Shown piece by piece: positions 34,092 to 44,249 of a stretch of DNA of 64,000 nt. The stretch comes from Benzoatithermus sp963720725 (GTDB taxonomy: Bacteria; Pseudomonadota; Alphaproteobacteria; Geminicoccales; Geminicoccaceae), in assembly GCA_963720725.1 (NCBI GenBank), contig CAVRGN010000002.1, positions 62,001 to 126,000 on the forward strand. The letters run 5' to 3'. Within the stretch, counting starts at the first letter, position 1; each line of letters starts with the position of its first letter. Position numbers and translations under genes: made by a program. The notes beneath the pieces were generated by a model. It was not told where the DNA came from. It was given only the letters and a program-made list of their open reading frames with translations, and did not search any database.

Positions 34092-37000
34092 ATGGTCATG
34101 CAGGTCGCCCTGCGCCATCGCACCAGCTACCGCTACGACCGCCTGGTCGGCCTGCGCCCGCAGCTCGTGCGGCTGCGCCCGGCGCCGCATTGCCGGACCC
34201 GGATTCTGAGCTACACGCTCAAGGTCGAGCCCAGGAAGCACTTCATCAACTGGCAGCAGGATCCGTTCGGCAACTACCTGGCCCGGCTCGTCTTTCCCGA
34301 TCGCACGACCGAGTTCAAGGTCGAGGTCGACCTGGTCGCCGAAATGGCGGCCCTTAACCCGTTCGACTTCTTCGTCGAGCCCACCGCCGAGACCTTCCCG
34401 TTCACCTACGAGCCCGCGCTCAAGAAGGACCTGGCGCCCTATCTCGAGTGCGAACGGCCGGGGCCGCTCCTGGTGACGCGGCTGGCCAACGTCTCGCGAG
34501 CGCGGATGGCAATCGTCGACTTCCTGGTCCGCATCAACCAGGAGCTGCAACAGGAAGTCGGCTACATCGTCCGCATGGAGCCGGGCGTGCAGACCTGCGA
34601 GGAGACGCTGGCGCTGCGCTCCGGCTCCTGCCGCGACTCGGCGTGGCTGCTGGTGCAGATGTTGCGCCATCTTGGCCTCGCCGCCCGCTTCGTCTCGGGC
34701 TACCTCATCCAGCTCAAGCCCGACCTCCAGGCGCTGGACGGGCCGTCCGGCGCGGAGCAGGACTTCACCGATCTGCACGCCTGGACCGAGGTCTACCTGC
34801 CCGGCGGCGGCTGGATCGGGCTCGATCCGACCTCGGGCCTGCTCGCCGGCGAGGGCCACCTGCCGCTCGCCTGCACGCCGGACCCCAGCAGCGCGGCACC
34901 CATCACCGGTGCCGTCGACCCCTGCGAGGTCGAGTTCGGCTTCGAGATGAGCGTGCGGCGGATCCTCGAGCAGCCGCGGGTGACCAAGCCCTACAGCGAG
35001 GCCGAGTGGCAGGAGATCCTGGCCGTGGGCCACCGGATCGACGCGCGGCTCGCGGCCGGCGACGTCCGGCTCACCGTCGGCGGCGAGCCCACCTTCGTCT
35101 CGATCCACGACCGCGACGAGCCCGAATGGAACACCGCTGCGGTCGGGCCCACCAAGCGCGACCTGGCCGACGACCTGATCCGGCGCCTGCAGGCCCGCTT
35201 CGCGCCGGGCGGCATGCTGCAGTTCAGCCAGGGCAAATGGTACCCGGGCGAGCCGCTGCCGCGCTGGGCGTTCGCGCTGCACTGGCGCGGCGACGGTCTG
35301 CCCTTGTGGCGCAACCCATCCCTGGCGGCGGTCGAGGGGGAGCCGGTCGGCGCGACGCTGGAGCATGCCGAGCGGTTCATGCTCGGGCTGACCGAGCGGC
35401 TGGGCCTCGACGCCGAGCTGGCGCTGCCGGCCTACGAGGACCCCGACCACTTCCTCGCCAGGAAGGAGGCGCTGCCGCCGAACGTCGACACGGCCGACAA
35501 CAAGCTCGAAGACCCCATGGAGCGCGCGCGGCTGGCCAAGGTGTTCGAGCGCGGGCTCGACGTCGCCACCGGCTACGTCCTGCCGATCCAGCGCTGGCAG
35601 TCCGGCGGGCACAAGCATTGGCGCAGCCAGCGCTGGGAGACGCGACGCGGCAAGCTCTACCTGGTGCCCGGAGATTCGCCGGTCGGCTTCCGCCTGCCCC
35701 TGGGCTCCCTGGCATGGGTGCCTCCGGACGAGCGCGATGCCGTGATCCCGCTCGATCCGTTCGCCGCGCACGCCGCCCTCCCCGCCCACGCGCCGGTGCT
35801 GCAGCCGCGCCTCCCGTCCGCGCCGACGGCGGCGGCGGGAGCACCGCGCCAGCGGTTGGGGGCCGTGCGCACCGCGATGGCGATCGAGCCGCGCGACGGC
35901 CAGCTGTGCATCTTCATGCCGCCGACCGAAAGCGCCGAGGAGTTCACCGAGCTCGTCGCCGCGATCGAGGACACGGCGGCCGCGATCGACCTGCCGGTGC
36001 TGATCGAGGGCTATCCGCCGCCCGACGACCCGCGGCTCAACGTGATCAAGGTGACGCCCGATCCCGGTGTGATCGAGGTCAACATCCATCCCTCCCACAA
36101 TTGGGAGGAGCAGGTCGCGATCACCGAAGCGCTCTACGAGGAGGCGCGGCTCGCCCGCCTCGACACCTGCAAGTTCCTGATCGACGGGCGCCAGGTCGGC
36201 ACCGGCGGCGGCAACCACGTGGTCATCGGCGGCAAGTCGCCGGCCGACAGCCCGTTCCTGCGCCGGCCCGACCTTCTGGCCTCGCTGGTCACCTACTGGC
36301 AGAACCACCCGAGCCTCAGCTACCTGTTCTCCGGCCTGTTCATCGGGCCGACCAGCCAGGCGCCGCGCCTGGACGAAGCGCGCGAGGACCAGCTCTACGA
36401 GCTCGAGATCGCGCTCAGCCAGGTGCCCGACCCCGGCGGTGCCGAGTGCCCGCCCTGGCTGGTCGACCGGATCTTCCGCAACCTCCTGATCGACGTCACC
36501 GGCAACACCCACCGGGCCGAGATCTGCATCGACAAGCTGTTCTCGCCCGACGGCCCGACCGGGCGGCTGGGCCTGGTCGAGTTCCGCGCCTTCGAGATGC
36601 CGCCGCACGCCCGGATGAGCCTGGCCCAGCAGCTGGTGCTGCGGGCGTTGGTCGCCTGGTTTTGGGAGCGGCCCTACCGGCGGCCGCTGATCCGCTTCGG
36701 CACGGCCCTGCACGACCGCTACATGCTGCCGCATTATCTCTGGCGCGACTTCGAGGCGGTCTGCGGCGATCTCGCGGCCTACGGCCTGCCGGTGCGCGCG
36801 GACTGGTTCAAGGCCCACTTCGAGTTCCGCTTCCCCTATTACGGCCACGTCACCCACCGGGACATCACCTTCGAGCTGCGCGCGGCACTCGAGCCCTGGC
36901 ACGTGATGGGCGAGGAGGGCATGGTCGGCGGCACCGCCCGCTACGTCGACAGCTCGCTCGAGCGCCTGCAGGTGAAGGTCGACGGTCTCGAGGGCAGCCG

Positions 37001-37373
37001 CTTCACCATCGCCTGCAACGGCCACGCCCTGCCGCTGCAGCCTAGCGGCGCCCGCGGCGAGTCGGTGGCCGGGGTCCGCTTTCGCGCCTGGCAGCCGCCG
37101 GCCTGCCTGCACCCGACCATCGGCGTGCACTCGCCGCTGAAATTCGATCTGGTCGACCGCTGGGCCGGCCGCTCGCTGGGGGGCTGCACCTACCACGTCA
37201 TGCATCCCGCGGGGCGCAACTACGAGAAGCTGCCCGTCAACGAGCTCGAGGCCGAGGGCCGGAGGCTGGCCCGGTTCGAGGCCGGCGGGCACACGCCCGG
37301 ACCGCTGAGCGTGGGCGAGCCTTCGGTCAATCCCGATTTCCCGCACACGCTGGACCTGCGCCGGTTCGGCTAG
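34092..37373 (+). CDS. Transglutaminase-DUF2126 protein
   Basis: A 1093-residue protein. Residues about 1-290 are a bacterial transglutaminase-like peptidase domain with the catalytic triad visible as SGSCRDSAW (Cys near 179), DLHAWTEVY (His near 229) and LDPTSG (Asp near 244). Residues about 300-1090 are DUF2126, recognised from VGGEPTFVSI, FSQGKWYPGEPLPRWAF and TGNTHRAEICIDKLFSPDG. No signal peptide. It begins the known cluster with a circularly permuted ATP-grasp/alpha-E protein and a second transglutaminase, predicted by comparative genomics to make or modify a peptide. The product is unknown. Confidence 0.92.
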   Translation: MVMQVALRHRTSYRYDRLVGLRPQLVRLRPAPHCRTRILSYTLKVEPRKHFINWQQDPFGNYLARLVFPDRTTEFKVEVDLVAEMAALNPFDFFVEPTAETFPFTYEPALKKDLAPYLECERPGPLLVTRLANVSRARMAIVDFLVRINQELQQEVGYIVRMEPGVQTCEETLALRSGSCRDSAWLLVQMLRHLGLAARFVSGYLIQLKPDLQALDGPSGAEQDFTDLHAWTEVYLPGGGWIGLDPTSGLLAGEGHLPLACTPDPSSAAPITGAVDPCEVEFGFEMSVRRILEQPRVTKPYSEAEWQEILAVGHRIDARLAAGDVRLTVGGEPTFVSIHDRDEPEWNTAAVGPTKRDLADDLIRRLQARFAPGGMLQFSQGKWYPGEPLPRWAFALHWRGDGLPLWRNPSLAAVEGEPVGATLEHAERFMLGLTERLGLDAELALPAYEDPDHFLARKEALPPNVDTADNKLEDPMERARLAKVFERGLDVATGYVLPIQRWQSGGHKHWRSQRWETRRGKLYLVPGDSPVGFRLPLGSLAWVPPDERDAVIPLDPFAAHAALPAHAPVLQPRLPSAPTAAAGAPRQRLGAVRTAMAIEPRDGQLCIFMPPTESAEEFTELVAAIEDTAAAIDLPVLIEGYPPPDDPRLNVIKVTPDPGVIEVNIHPSHNWEEQVAITEALYEEARLARLDTCKFLIDGRQVGTGGGNHVVIGGKSPADSPFLRRPDLLASLVTYWQNHPSLSYLFSGLFIGPTSQAPRLDEAREDQLYELEIALSQVPDPGGAECPPWLVDRIFRNLLIDVTGNTHRAEICIDKLFSPDGPTGRLGLVEFRAFEMPPHARMSLAQQLVLRALVAWFWERPYRRPLIRFGTALHDRYMLPHYLWRDFEAVCGDLAAYGLPVRADWFKAHFEFRFPYYGHVTHRDITFELRAALEPWHVMGEEGMVGGTARYVDSSLERLQVKVDGLEGSRFTIACNGHALPLQPSGARGESVAGVRFRAWQPPACLHPTIGVHSPLKFDLVDRWAGRSLGGCTYHVMHPAGRNYEKLPVNELEAEGRRLARFEAGGHTPGPLSVGEPSVNPDFPHTLDLRRFG

Positions 37374-37417
37374 GGCATGGACAGGTCCGGCCGCTTGCGG
37401 CATCGGGTAGGGATGCG

Positions 37418-40009
37418 GTGATCTCCCCGACCCGCGTGCGCAATCTGGTCCAAACCTTGTCCGACGCGCCCGACGAGCGACCCGAACGCGACCGCCTGCT
37501 GGCCGGCTACGGCGCGGCGGCGGCGGGCTTCGACGAGATGCTCGGCGCCGACGGCGCGGTCCGGCCGCACTGGCGCACGTTCGTCGACCGCTTCGCCGCC
37601 ATGGGGCCGGAGGGTCGCACGGCGGCGGCGGAGAGCACGCGCCGGCTGCTGCGCGAGAGCGGCATCGCCTTCAACGTCTACGCCGACCCCGACGACCGTG
37701 CCCATGCCTGGCGCCTCGATCTCATTCCGGTCATCCTCCCGGACCGCGAATGGGAGCGGCTGTCCGCCGGCATCCTGCAGCGCGCCCGGCTGATCGACGC
37801 GGTGCTGGCCGACCTGCACGGGCCGCAGCGGCTGCTGCGCGACGGCCACCTGCCCGCCTCCCTGCTCCTCGGCAGCCCCGCCTTCGTGCGCACCAGCGTC
37901 GATCGCGAGGCGCCCGAACGCCGCTTCCTCTACGCCTATGCCTGCGACGTGGCGCGCACGGCCTCGGGGGAGTGGGTGGTCCTGGGCGACCAGACCGACA
38001 CGGCCATCGGCAACGGCTATGTCCTGGCGAGCCGCGTGGCGCTCAGCCACGGCCTGGCCCAGCTGTTCCGGGATTGCCGCACGCGGCGCCTCGCCGGCTA
38101 TTTCCTGGGCATGCAGGAGACGTTCCAGGGCCTGTGCCGGCGCGACGACGGGCGGATCGTCATCATGAGCCCGGGGCCGGCCAGCCCGTCCTACTTCAGC
38201 CACGCCTACCTTGCCCGCTATCTCGGCTACACCGTGGTCGAGAGCGGCGACCTCACGGTCCGCGACAACCAGCTCTACCTGAAGACCCTGGACGGCCTGC
38301 AGCGGGTCTACCTCGTCGTCGCCAAGCAGCCCGGTCACCTCATGGATCCCCTGCACCTGCCGGGCAACGGGCTCGCCGGGATCCCCGGCCTGGTCCAGGC
38401 CGCCCGCAGCGGCAATGTCGCCATGGTCAACCGGCCCGGCAGCGGTGTCATCCAGAACCACGGCCTGGCCCCGTTCACGGAGGGCCTGTTCCGCCATCTG
38501 CTCGGCGAAGCGCCGCTCCTCGGCGACCTGCCGACCCGCTGGCTCGGCGCTCCCGGGGCCGCCGCCTCGGTCCTGGCCGACCCCGAGCGCTGGGCGATCA
38601 TCGAGGCCACGGCGCGCAACGACCCCGGCGAGCCAGCGCCCGCGCTCGGGCCGGGTCCGCTGAGCGCACCCGCGCGGAGCACGCTGGAGGGCCGGCTCGC
38701 GGCCGAGGCGCACCGATGGGTCGGGGTCGAGCCGGTGGGCCTGGCTACCACGCCCTCGTTCGACGGCGAGCGGTTCGTCCCGACCCCCTATGCCCTGCGG
38801 ACCTTCGTGGTCGCGACCGAGAACGGGTACCGCATCCTTCCGGGCGGCATGGTCCGCCTCGCCGGCGCGTCCACCGCCGCGACGCTGCCCAACGGCTTCG
38901 GCAGCAAGGATCTGTGGATCAGCGCGGCCGAGGCCGAACGCGAGGCACCCAGCATCCTGCGCGCCAGCATGCGGGAGGTGCATCTGCGGCGCACGGGCCG
39001 CGACCTGCTGAGCCGCACCGCCGACAATCTGTTCTGGCTCGGCCGCTACGGCGAGCGCGCGGAAGGCACCATGCGCCTGCTCCGCAGCGTGCTGTCCCGC
39101 TTTCTCGAGGACGGCCGCCCCGACAGCAGCCCCGAGGTGCTCCAGCGGCTGCTGCAGCTCCAGTTGCAGCAGGGTGCGGCATCCGACGAGGAGCCGGCCG
39201 AACCCGGCTGGGACGGCGTCGAGGAGCTGGTCCGGACCCTGCTGCACGACCCGCGCGCCTATGCGCTGCGCGACAGCCTCGAGCAGGTGCACCGCACCGC
39301 GACCCTGGTGCGCGACCAGATCAGCCACGACGCCTGGCGCATGCTCAACGCGATCCACGTCGACCGCCGCTGGCGCCAACCCAAGGACGGTGGCCTCACC
39401 TGGCCGACGCTCGAGCTCCTGGACGAGGGCATCCGCTCGCTCAACGCCTTCAGCGGCACCGAAGCCGAGAACATGACCCGCAACTTCGCCTGGCGGTTCC
39501 TGGAGCTCGGCCGCCGGATCGAGCGCGCGCGCCAGCTGGCGGAGTTCATCCGCGCTTTGGTCTGCGCCGGCCCGGAGCCCGAGAACGACGGCAGCCTGCG
39601 GTTGCTCCTGGAGCTGGGCGACAGCTTCATGACCTACCGCTCGCGCTACCTGATGACGCCGCTCACCGCGCCGGTGCTCGACCTGTTGCTGCTCGACGAG
39701 ACCAACCCCCGCGGCATTGCCTTCCAGCTGGCCCGGCTCGACGCGCATTTCGAGCTTCTGCCCAGCGAGGGGCCGCACCGCAGTCCCGGCCAGCGCCTGA
39801 TCCTCAGGCTGCTCACCGCCGTGCGCCTGGCCGAGGTCGAGGAACTCTGCCAGCGCAACGACGAGGACGAGCTGGAGCGGCTGGAAAGGCTGCTGGGCAC
39901 GCTGGTCGAGGGCCTGCCGCAGCTGTCCGACCTGATCGGCCGCAGCTATTTCGCCCATGCGGAGATGCCGGTCGCCACCCTCGTCATGGGCCGGCGGGAC
40001 GAGCCGTGA
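37418..40009 (+). CDS. Circularly permuted ATP-grasp and alpha-E domain fusion protein
   Basis: An 863-residue fusion of two domains often encoded separately. Residues about 60-490 form the circularly permuted ATP-grasp (DUF404/407-type): FLYAYACDVARTASGEWVVL, VLGDQTDTAIGNGY, NRPGSGVIQN. Residues about 515-863 are the alpha-helical alpha-E domain (DUF403), opening SRTADNLFWLGRYGERAEG. GTG start, 44 bases after the preceding gene. ATP-grasp enzymes form amide bonds through acyl phosphates; alpha-E's role is unknown. The stop overlaps the next gene's start as GTGA. Confidence 0.92.
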   Translation: MISPTRVRNLVQTLSDAPDERPERDRLLAGYGAAAAGFDEMLGADGAVRPHWRTFVDRFAAMGPEGRTAAAESTRRLLRESGIAFNVYADPDDRAHAWRLDLIPVILPDREWERLSAGILQRARLIDAVLADLHGPQRLLRDGHLPASLLLGSPAFVRTSVDREAPERRFLYAYACDVARTASGEWVVLGDQTDTAIGNGYVLASRVALSHGLAQLFRDCRTRRLAGYFLGMQETFQGLCRRDDGRIVIMSPGPASPSYFSHAYLARYLGYTVVESGDLTVRDNQLYLKTLDGLQRVYLVVAKQPGHLMDPLHLPGNGLAGIPGLVQAARSGNVAMVNRPGSGVIQNHGLAPFTEGLFRHLLGEAPLLGDLPTRWLGAPGAAASVLADPERWAIIEATARNDPGEPAPALGPGPLSAPARSTLEGRLAAEAHRWVGVEPVGLATTPSFDGERFVPTPYALRTFVVATENGYRILPGGMVRLAGASTAATLPNGFGSKDLWISAAEAEREAPSILRASMREVHLRRTGRDLLSRTADNLFWLGRYGERAEGTMRLLRSVLSRFLEDGRPDSSPEVLQRLLQLQLQQGAASDEEPAEPGWDGVEELVRTLLHDPRAYALRDSLEQVHRTATLVRDQISHDAWRMLNAIHVDRRWRQPKDGGLTWPTLELLDEGIRSLNAFSGTEAENMTRNFAWRFLELGRRIERARQLAEFIRALVCAGPEPENDGSLRLLLELGDSFMTYRSRYLMTPLTAPVLDLLLLDETNPRGIAFQLARLDAHFELLPSEGPHRSPGQRLILRLLTAVRLAEVEELCQRNDEDELERLERLLGTLVEGLPQLSDLIGRSYFAHAEMPVATLVMGRRDEP

Positions 40010-40881
40010 TCTACGAAGTCAGCCACCGCACCGTCTACCGCTACAGCCAGCCGGTCTCCATCTCGCATCACCTGCTGCACCTGACCCCGCGCGACGGCGG
40101 CTGGCAGACATGCCGCGACACGGCGGTCGAGATCACGCCCGCACCGACGGTCCGCGCCCCCGGCACCGACTATTTCGGCAATCCCACCACCTTCGTCACC
40201 ATCCAGCAGAACCATCTGGATCTGATCCTGCACGCACTGAGCATCATCGAGGTCAACGACCGGCCGATCCCGGAACCGTCCACCACCCTCGCCTGGGAGA
40301 CGGTGTGCCAACTGGCGCAGACCGATCGCTCAACTGGGGCCCTGGACGCGCTGGAGTTCACCTTCGCCTCGCCCTACGTGCCGCTGGCGGCCGAGCTGCG
40401 GGCCTATGCCGCCGCGTCGTTCCCGGCCGGTCGGCCGATCCTGGCCGGTGCGCGCGAGCTGACCCACCGCATCTACACCGATTTCTCCTACCTCCCCGGC
40501 TCCACCGACCTGGGAACCGGGGTGCTGCGCGCCTTCGCCATGCGCAGCGGCGTGTGCCAGGACTTCGCGCATATCCAGATCGCCTGCCTGCGCGCGCTGG
40601 GCCTGCCGGCGCGCTATGTCAGCGGCTATCTCCTGACCCGGCCGGCGGAGGGCAAGGAGCGTCTGGTGGGGGCGGACGCCAGCCACGCCTGGCTGTCGGT
40701 CTGGGTGCCGGGCCACGATTGGGTCGACCTCGATCCCACCAACGACCTGATCCCCGGACGCGAGCACATCACCATCGGCTGGGGCCGCGACTATGGCGAC
40801 GTCAGCCCGGTGAGCGGTGTGATGTTCGGTGGCGGCGAGCACGAGGTCACCGTGGCCGTGGACGTGCTCGCGGTCGGCTGA
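40006..40881 (+). CDS. Transglutaminase-like family protein
   Basis: A 291-residue transglutaminase N-terminal plus core domain protein. The beta-rich N-terminus opens VIYEVSHRTVYRYSQPVSIS; the triad is RSGVCQDFAH (Cys near 184), ASHAWLSVWVPG (His near 227) and DLDPTND (Asp near 242). It starts with GTG overlapping the previous stop (GTGA), so it is translationally coupled. With the two upstream genes it completes the transglutaminase / ATP-grasp-alpha-E cluster. It probably acts as a protease or amide-exchange enzyme on the ATP-grasp product (inference). Confidence 0.92.
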   Translation: MIYEVSHRTVYRYSQPVSISHHLLHLTPRDGGWQTCRDTAVEITPAPTVRAPGTDYFGNPTTFVTIQQNHLDLILHALSIIEVNDRPIPEPSTTLAWETVCQLAQTDRSTGALDALEFTFASPYVPLAAELRAYAAASFPAGRPILAGARELTHRIYTDFSYLPGSTDLGTGVLRAFAMRSGVCQDFAHIQIACLRALGLPARYVSGYLLTRPAEGKERLVGADASHAWLSVWVPGHDWVDLDPTNDLIPGREHITIGWGRDYGDVSPVSGVMFGGGEHEVTVAVDVLAVG

Positions 40882-40943
40882 GCCGTCACCGTCCTGCCTT
40901 GCGGGCCTGCTAGCCACTTGTGTTGGAGCGTCAGCGAACCGCC

Positions 40944-43625
40944 ATGAGCCTACGCAGCCTGCGCCATCTGTTCGAGCCCGAACGGATCCTCTGGGTAGGC
41001 CCCGAGGGCGAGGCGCCGGGCTGGGCCCGGATCGCCGAAGCCAATCTGTGGGAGGCGGGCTTCGCAGGTCCGATCCTGGCGCTGCGCAGCACCGGCCGCG
41101 CTCCCGCCGATACCCGGCTGGAGAGTCTGGACGGCCTCGCGGCCGAACCGCGACTGGCCATCGTCTGCCTGCCGCAGACCGAGCTGCCGGCGCTGCTTGG
41201 CCAGCTCGCGGCCTGCAGCTGCCGCGCCGTCGCCCTGGTCGGTGGCGGTGCACCCGCCGTGGCGCTCGATCCCGAGCAGGCGCGGGCGGCCCGCGAGGTT
41301 GCACAGGCACATGGCATGCGCCTGATCGGGCCCGACCGGGTCGGCGTCATCGTGCCGGCCCGCAAGCTCAACACCGGTGCTGCCACCGTCTCGCCGCCCG
41401 CGGGCGACCTTGCCTTCGTCACCCAATCCGACTCGATCGCCACCGCGATGCTGGAACGGGCGGCGGCGCAGAGCATCGGCTTCTCGCGCATCGCCTCGCT
41501 CGGCGAGTTCGCCGACGTCGAGCTCGGCGACATCCTGGACTATCTGGCCTTGGATCTCGCCACCCGGGCCGTGCTCGTCCATCTCGAGGGCATCGCCGAC
41601 GCCCGGCGCTTCATGTCGGCCGCGCGCGCCGCCGCCCGGGTCAAGCCGGTGATGGTGCTCAAGGCCGGCCGGCAGGTGCACCCGCGCCCCGAGCGGCCGG
41701 GCGGCATGGGCATGCGCCTGCACCGCGACCTCGTCTACGATGCCGCCTTCGCGCGCGCGGGCCTGGTGCGGGTGGGCTCGATCGAGGAGCTGTTCGCGGC
41801 CGCGGCCAGCCTCGGTCCGGGTGCTGCCCGCCGCGGCCACGGTCTGCGCCGGGGCCGGCTCGCGCTGCTCACCAACGGCCATGGACCGGCCGAGTTCGCG
41901 GCCGACGCCCTGCTCGCTGGCGGCGGCACGCTGGTGCGCCCGACGCCGCCGATCCACGCCGCCGTCGCGGCCGCGGTCGGCGAGGTGGCGTCGCTGGCAA
42001 GCTCGGTCGATCTCGGCCCCGATGCCGGACCCGAGGCCTATGCGGGGGCGCTGAACGTGCTGCTCGAGACGCCGGATCTCGATGCCGTGCTGGCGATCCA
42101 CGCCCCCTCGGCCGGGGTCGATCCGGGTGGGGTGGCCAGTGCGGTCGCAACCGCCGCCGACCGGCGCAAGCCGCGCAGCGCCCAACGCCCCGTCTTCGCG
42201 GCATGGCTCGGCGAGGTCGGCCAGGATGTGGCGCGGGCGGCGCTGGAACAGGCGGTGATCCCCACATTCCGCACCCCCGAGGCGGCGGTGCGCGCCTTCC
42301 TGCACCGGATGCAGCACGAGCAGCGCCAGTTCGTGCTGCGGCAGATCCCGGCCTCTCGTCCGGACAGCCAGCTGGACCGCGAGCGGGCGGCGAGCCTGGT
42401 CGAACCGGCGCTGGCGGCAGGACGCCGCTCGCTGAACGAGCCCGAGGCCATGTCCCTCCTCGACGCCTACGGGATTGCGAGCGTGCCGACGCGCGTGGTG
42501 CCGGACCTGGACCATGCCGCCGCCGCCGCGCGCGAGCTGGGCTACCCGGTGGCGCTCAAGATCGTCAGCTCGCGCCTGCCCCAGAAGAGCTCGGCCGGCG
42601 GCGTGGCGCTCGACATCGTCGACAAGGCATCGCTGCTGCGGCGTGGCCGCCGGATGCTGGAGGAGGTCGCCGCCACGGCGCCCGACGCGCCGATCGAGGG
42701 CCTGCTGGTGCAGCGCATGCAGCGCTCGCTCACCCCGATCGAGCTCTATCTCGGCATGGAGACCGACCCCACCTTCGGCCCGGTGCTCCTGCTCGGCCAC
42801 GCGGCCCTGCGGACCACCGGCACCGCCATCGCCTACCTGCTGCCGCCCTTGGATACGACCCTGGCTCATGCCATGCTGGACGAGACCCCGATCGGCCGGT
42901 TCCTTGCCCAGCAGCCCGGCGGCATGGAGATGCTCGCGGGCGTGGTCGAGATCGTGGTCCGCCTCTCCGACCTCGTGGTCGAGCAACCGGCGATCCACCG
43001 GTTGGCGATCGATCCGCTCCTGGTCAATCGCGAAGGCATGGTGGTGCTCGACGCCCATGTCGAGCTGGCGCGCCCCGACGGCGGCCGACGGCTGGCGGTG
43101 CGGCCCTACCCGCGCGGGCTGGAGCAGACGGCGACCTTGCGCGACGGGCAGGAGATCCGGCTGCGGCCGATCCGCCCCGAGGACGCACCGGCGCTTCAGC
43201 AGCTGTTCCACAGCCTGACGCCGGAGGATCGCCGCAAGCGGCTGTTCTCCTCGATGCGCGATCTGCCCGACGAGCTCGCCGCCCGGCTGAGCCAGATCGA
43301 CTACGACCGGGAGATGGTGCTGGTGGCGCTCGATCCCGAGGATCCGCAACTGTTCTGGGGCGGTGCTCGGATCGCTGCCGACGCCGACAATCGCCGCGCC
43401 GAGTATTCGGTCACCATCCGCTCCGACAAGCAGGGCCTCGGTCTCGGCCGGATCTGCTTCGAGCGGGTGCTGGACTATGCCCGCTCCCGCGGCATCGAAG
43501 AGGTCTGGGGCACGGTGCTGGCCGAGAACGACGGCATGCTGGGCCTGGCCGAGCGCCTGGGCTTCACCCGCCGCCGCGATCCGGACTCGCCGGAGATCTA
43601 CATCACCGAAAAGCGGCTGGGCTGA
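40944..43625 (+). CDS. Acyl-CoA synthetase-like/GNAT protein acetyltransferase (PatZ/YfiQ type)
   Basis: An 893-residue protein matching bacterial lysine acetyltransferases of the Pat/YfiQ family in order and length. Residues about 1-450 are an ADP-forming acyl-CoA synthetase-like region (CoA-binding and ligase domains), about 470-700 an ATP-grasp region (LGYPVALKIVSS, PQKSSAGGVALDI), and about 725-893 a GNAT domain (IRLRPIRPEDAPALQQLF, DKQGLGLGRICFERVL). Members acetylate metabolic enzymes such as acetyl-CoA synthetase. The ATG at 40944 is chosen since MSLRSLRHLFEPERILWVG starts the domain; weak upstream codons are open. Confidence 0.9.
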   Translation: MSLRSLRHLFEPERILWVGPEGEAPGWARIAEANLWEAGFAGPILALRSTGRAPADTRLESLDGLAAEPRLAIVCLPQTELPALLGQLAACSCRAVALVGGGAPAVALDPEQARAAREVAQAHGMRLIGPDRVGVIVPARKLNTGAATVSPPAGDLAFVTQSDSIATAMLERAAAQSIGFSRIASLGEFADVELGDILDYLALDLATRAVLVHLEGIADARRFMSAARAAARVKPVMVLKAGRQVHPRPERPGGMGMRLHRDLVYDAAFARAGLVRVGSIEELFAAAASLGPGAARRGHGLRRGRLALLTNGHGPAEFAADALLAGGGTLVRPTPPIHAAVAAAVGEVASLASSVDLGPDAGPEAYAGALNVLLETPDLDAVLAIHAPSAGVDPGGVASAVATAADRRKPRSAQRPVFAAWLGEVGQDVARAALEQAVIPTFRTPEAAVRAFLHRMQHEQRQFVLRQIPASRPDSQLDRERAASLVEPALAAGRRSLNEPEAMSLLDAYGIASVPTRVVPDLDHAAAAARELGYPVALKIVSSRLPQKSSAGGVALDIVDKASLLRRGRRMLEEVAATAPDAPIEGLLVQRMQRSLTPIELYLGMETDPTFGPVLLLGHAALRTTGTAIAYLLPPLDTTLAHAMLDETPIGRFLAQQPGGMEMLAGVVEIVVRLSDLVVEQPAIHRLAIDPLLVNREGMVVLDAHVELARPDGGRRLAVRPYPRGLEQTATLRDGQEIRLRPIRPEDAPALQQLFHSLTPEDRRKRLFSSMRDLPDELAARLSQIDYDREMVLVALDPEDPQLFWGGARIAADADNRRAEYSVTIRSDKQGLGLGRICFERVLDYARSRGIEEVWGTVLAENDGMLGLAERLGFTRRRDPDSPEIYITEKRLG

Positions 43626-43663
43626 TTTCCCGTCCGGCCGGCCGAGCATCGAGGAGCATTGCC

Positions 43664-44242
43664 ATGTCGCTGCGTTTCGCCGTGATCTACGGGTCCGTCC
43701 GGTCGGACCGGCAGGGTATCCGGGCCGCGCGCTTCGTCCTCGACCAGCTGGGGCGGCGCGGGCACGAGGCTACCCTGGTCGATCCGCTGGAGACCCGCTT
43801 GCCGCTGCTCGACCGCATGTACAAGGAGTACCCCAAGGGCGAGGCGCCGCCGGATCTGGAGCGGCTGGCGCAGCTCTATCGTGCCGTCGACGGCTTCGTG
43901 ATCGTCAGCGGCGAGTACAATCACGGCATCCCGCCGGCGCTCAAGAACCTGCTCGACCACTTCCTCGAGGAGTACTTTTTCCGGCCATCGGCCATCGTCT
44001 GCTATTCGGCGGGCTCCTTCGGCGGCGTGCGCGCGGCGATGCAGCTGCGCATGACGCTGGCCGAGCTGGGGACGGTCACGATCCCGTCCCTGTTCCCGGT
44101 ACCCAAGGTGCAGAGCGCCTTCGACGAGTCCGGCAAGGCGCTGGATCCCGCCTACGACAAGCGCATCGGGCGCTTCCTCGACGAGCTCGAATGGTTCGCC
44201 CGAGCACTCCAGTCGGCGCGAGCGGCGGGCACGCCCTACTGA
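43664..44242 (+). CDS. NADPH-dependent FMN reductase family protein
   Basis: A 192-residue flavodoxin-fold oxidoreductase. VIYGSVRSDRQGIRAARFV is the FMN phosphate-binding loop and VIVSGEYNHGIPPALKNLLD the GEYN-type flavin-contact motif of the NADPH-dependent FMN reductase family. GAGG precedes the ATG by eight bases. It follows the PatZ-like gene by 38 bases, so the two may be co-transcribed, but there is no clear functional link. Substrate could be FMN, quinone or azo compounds. Confidence 0.9.
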   Translation: MSLRFAVIYGSVRSDRQGIRAARFVLDQLGRRGHEATLVDPLETRLPLLDRMYKEYPKGEAPPDLERLAQLYRAVDGFVIVSGEYNHGIPPALKNLLDHFLEEYFFRPSAIVCYSAGSFGGVRAAMQLRMTLAELGTVTIPSLFPVPKVQSAFDESGKALDPAYDKRIGRFLDELEWFARALQSARAAGTPY

Positions 44243-44249
44243 TCGCCCC

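Noticed and set aside
34050..37403. 1117-codon open frame antisense to the transglutaminase-DUF2126 gene
   Set aside because: The plus-strand gene shows catalytic motifs and proper length; the antisense frame shows none.
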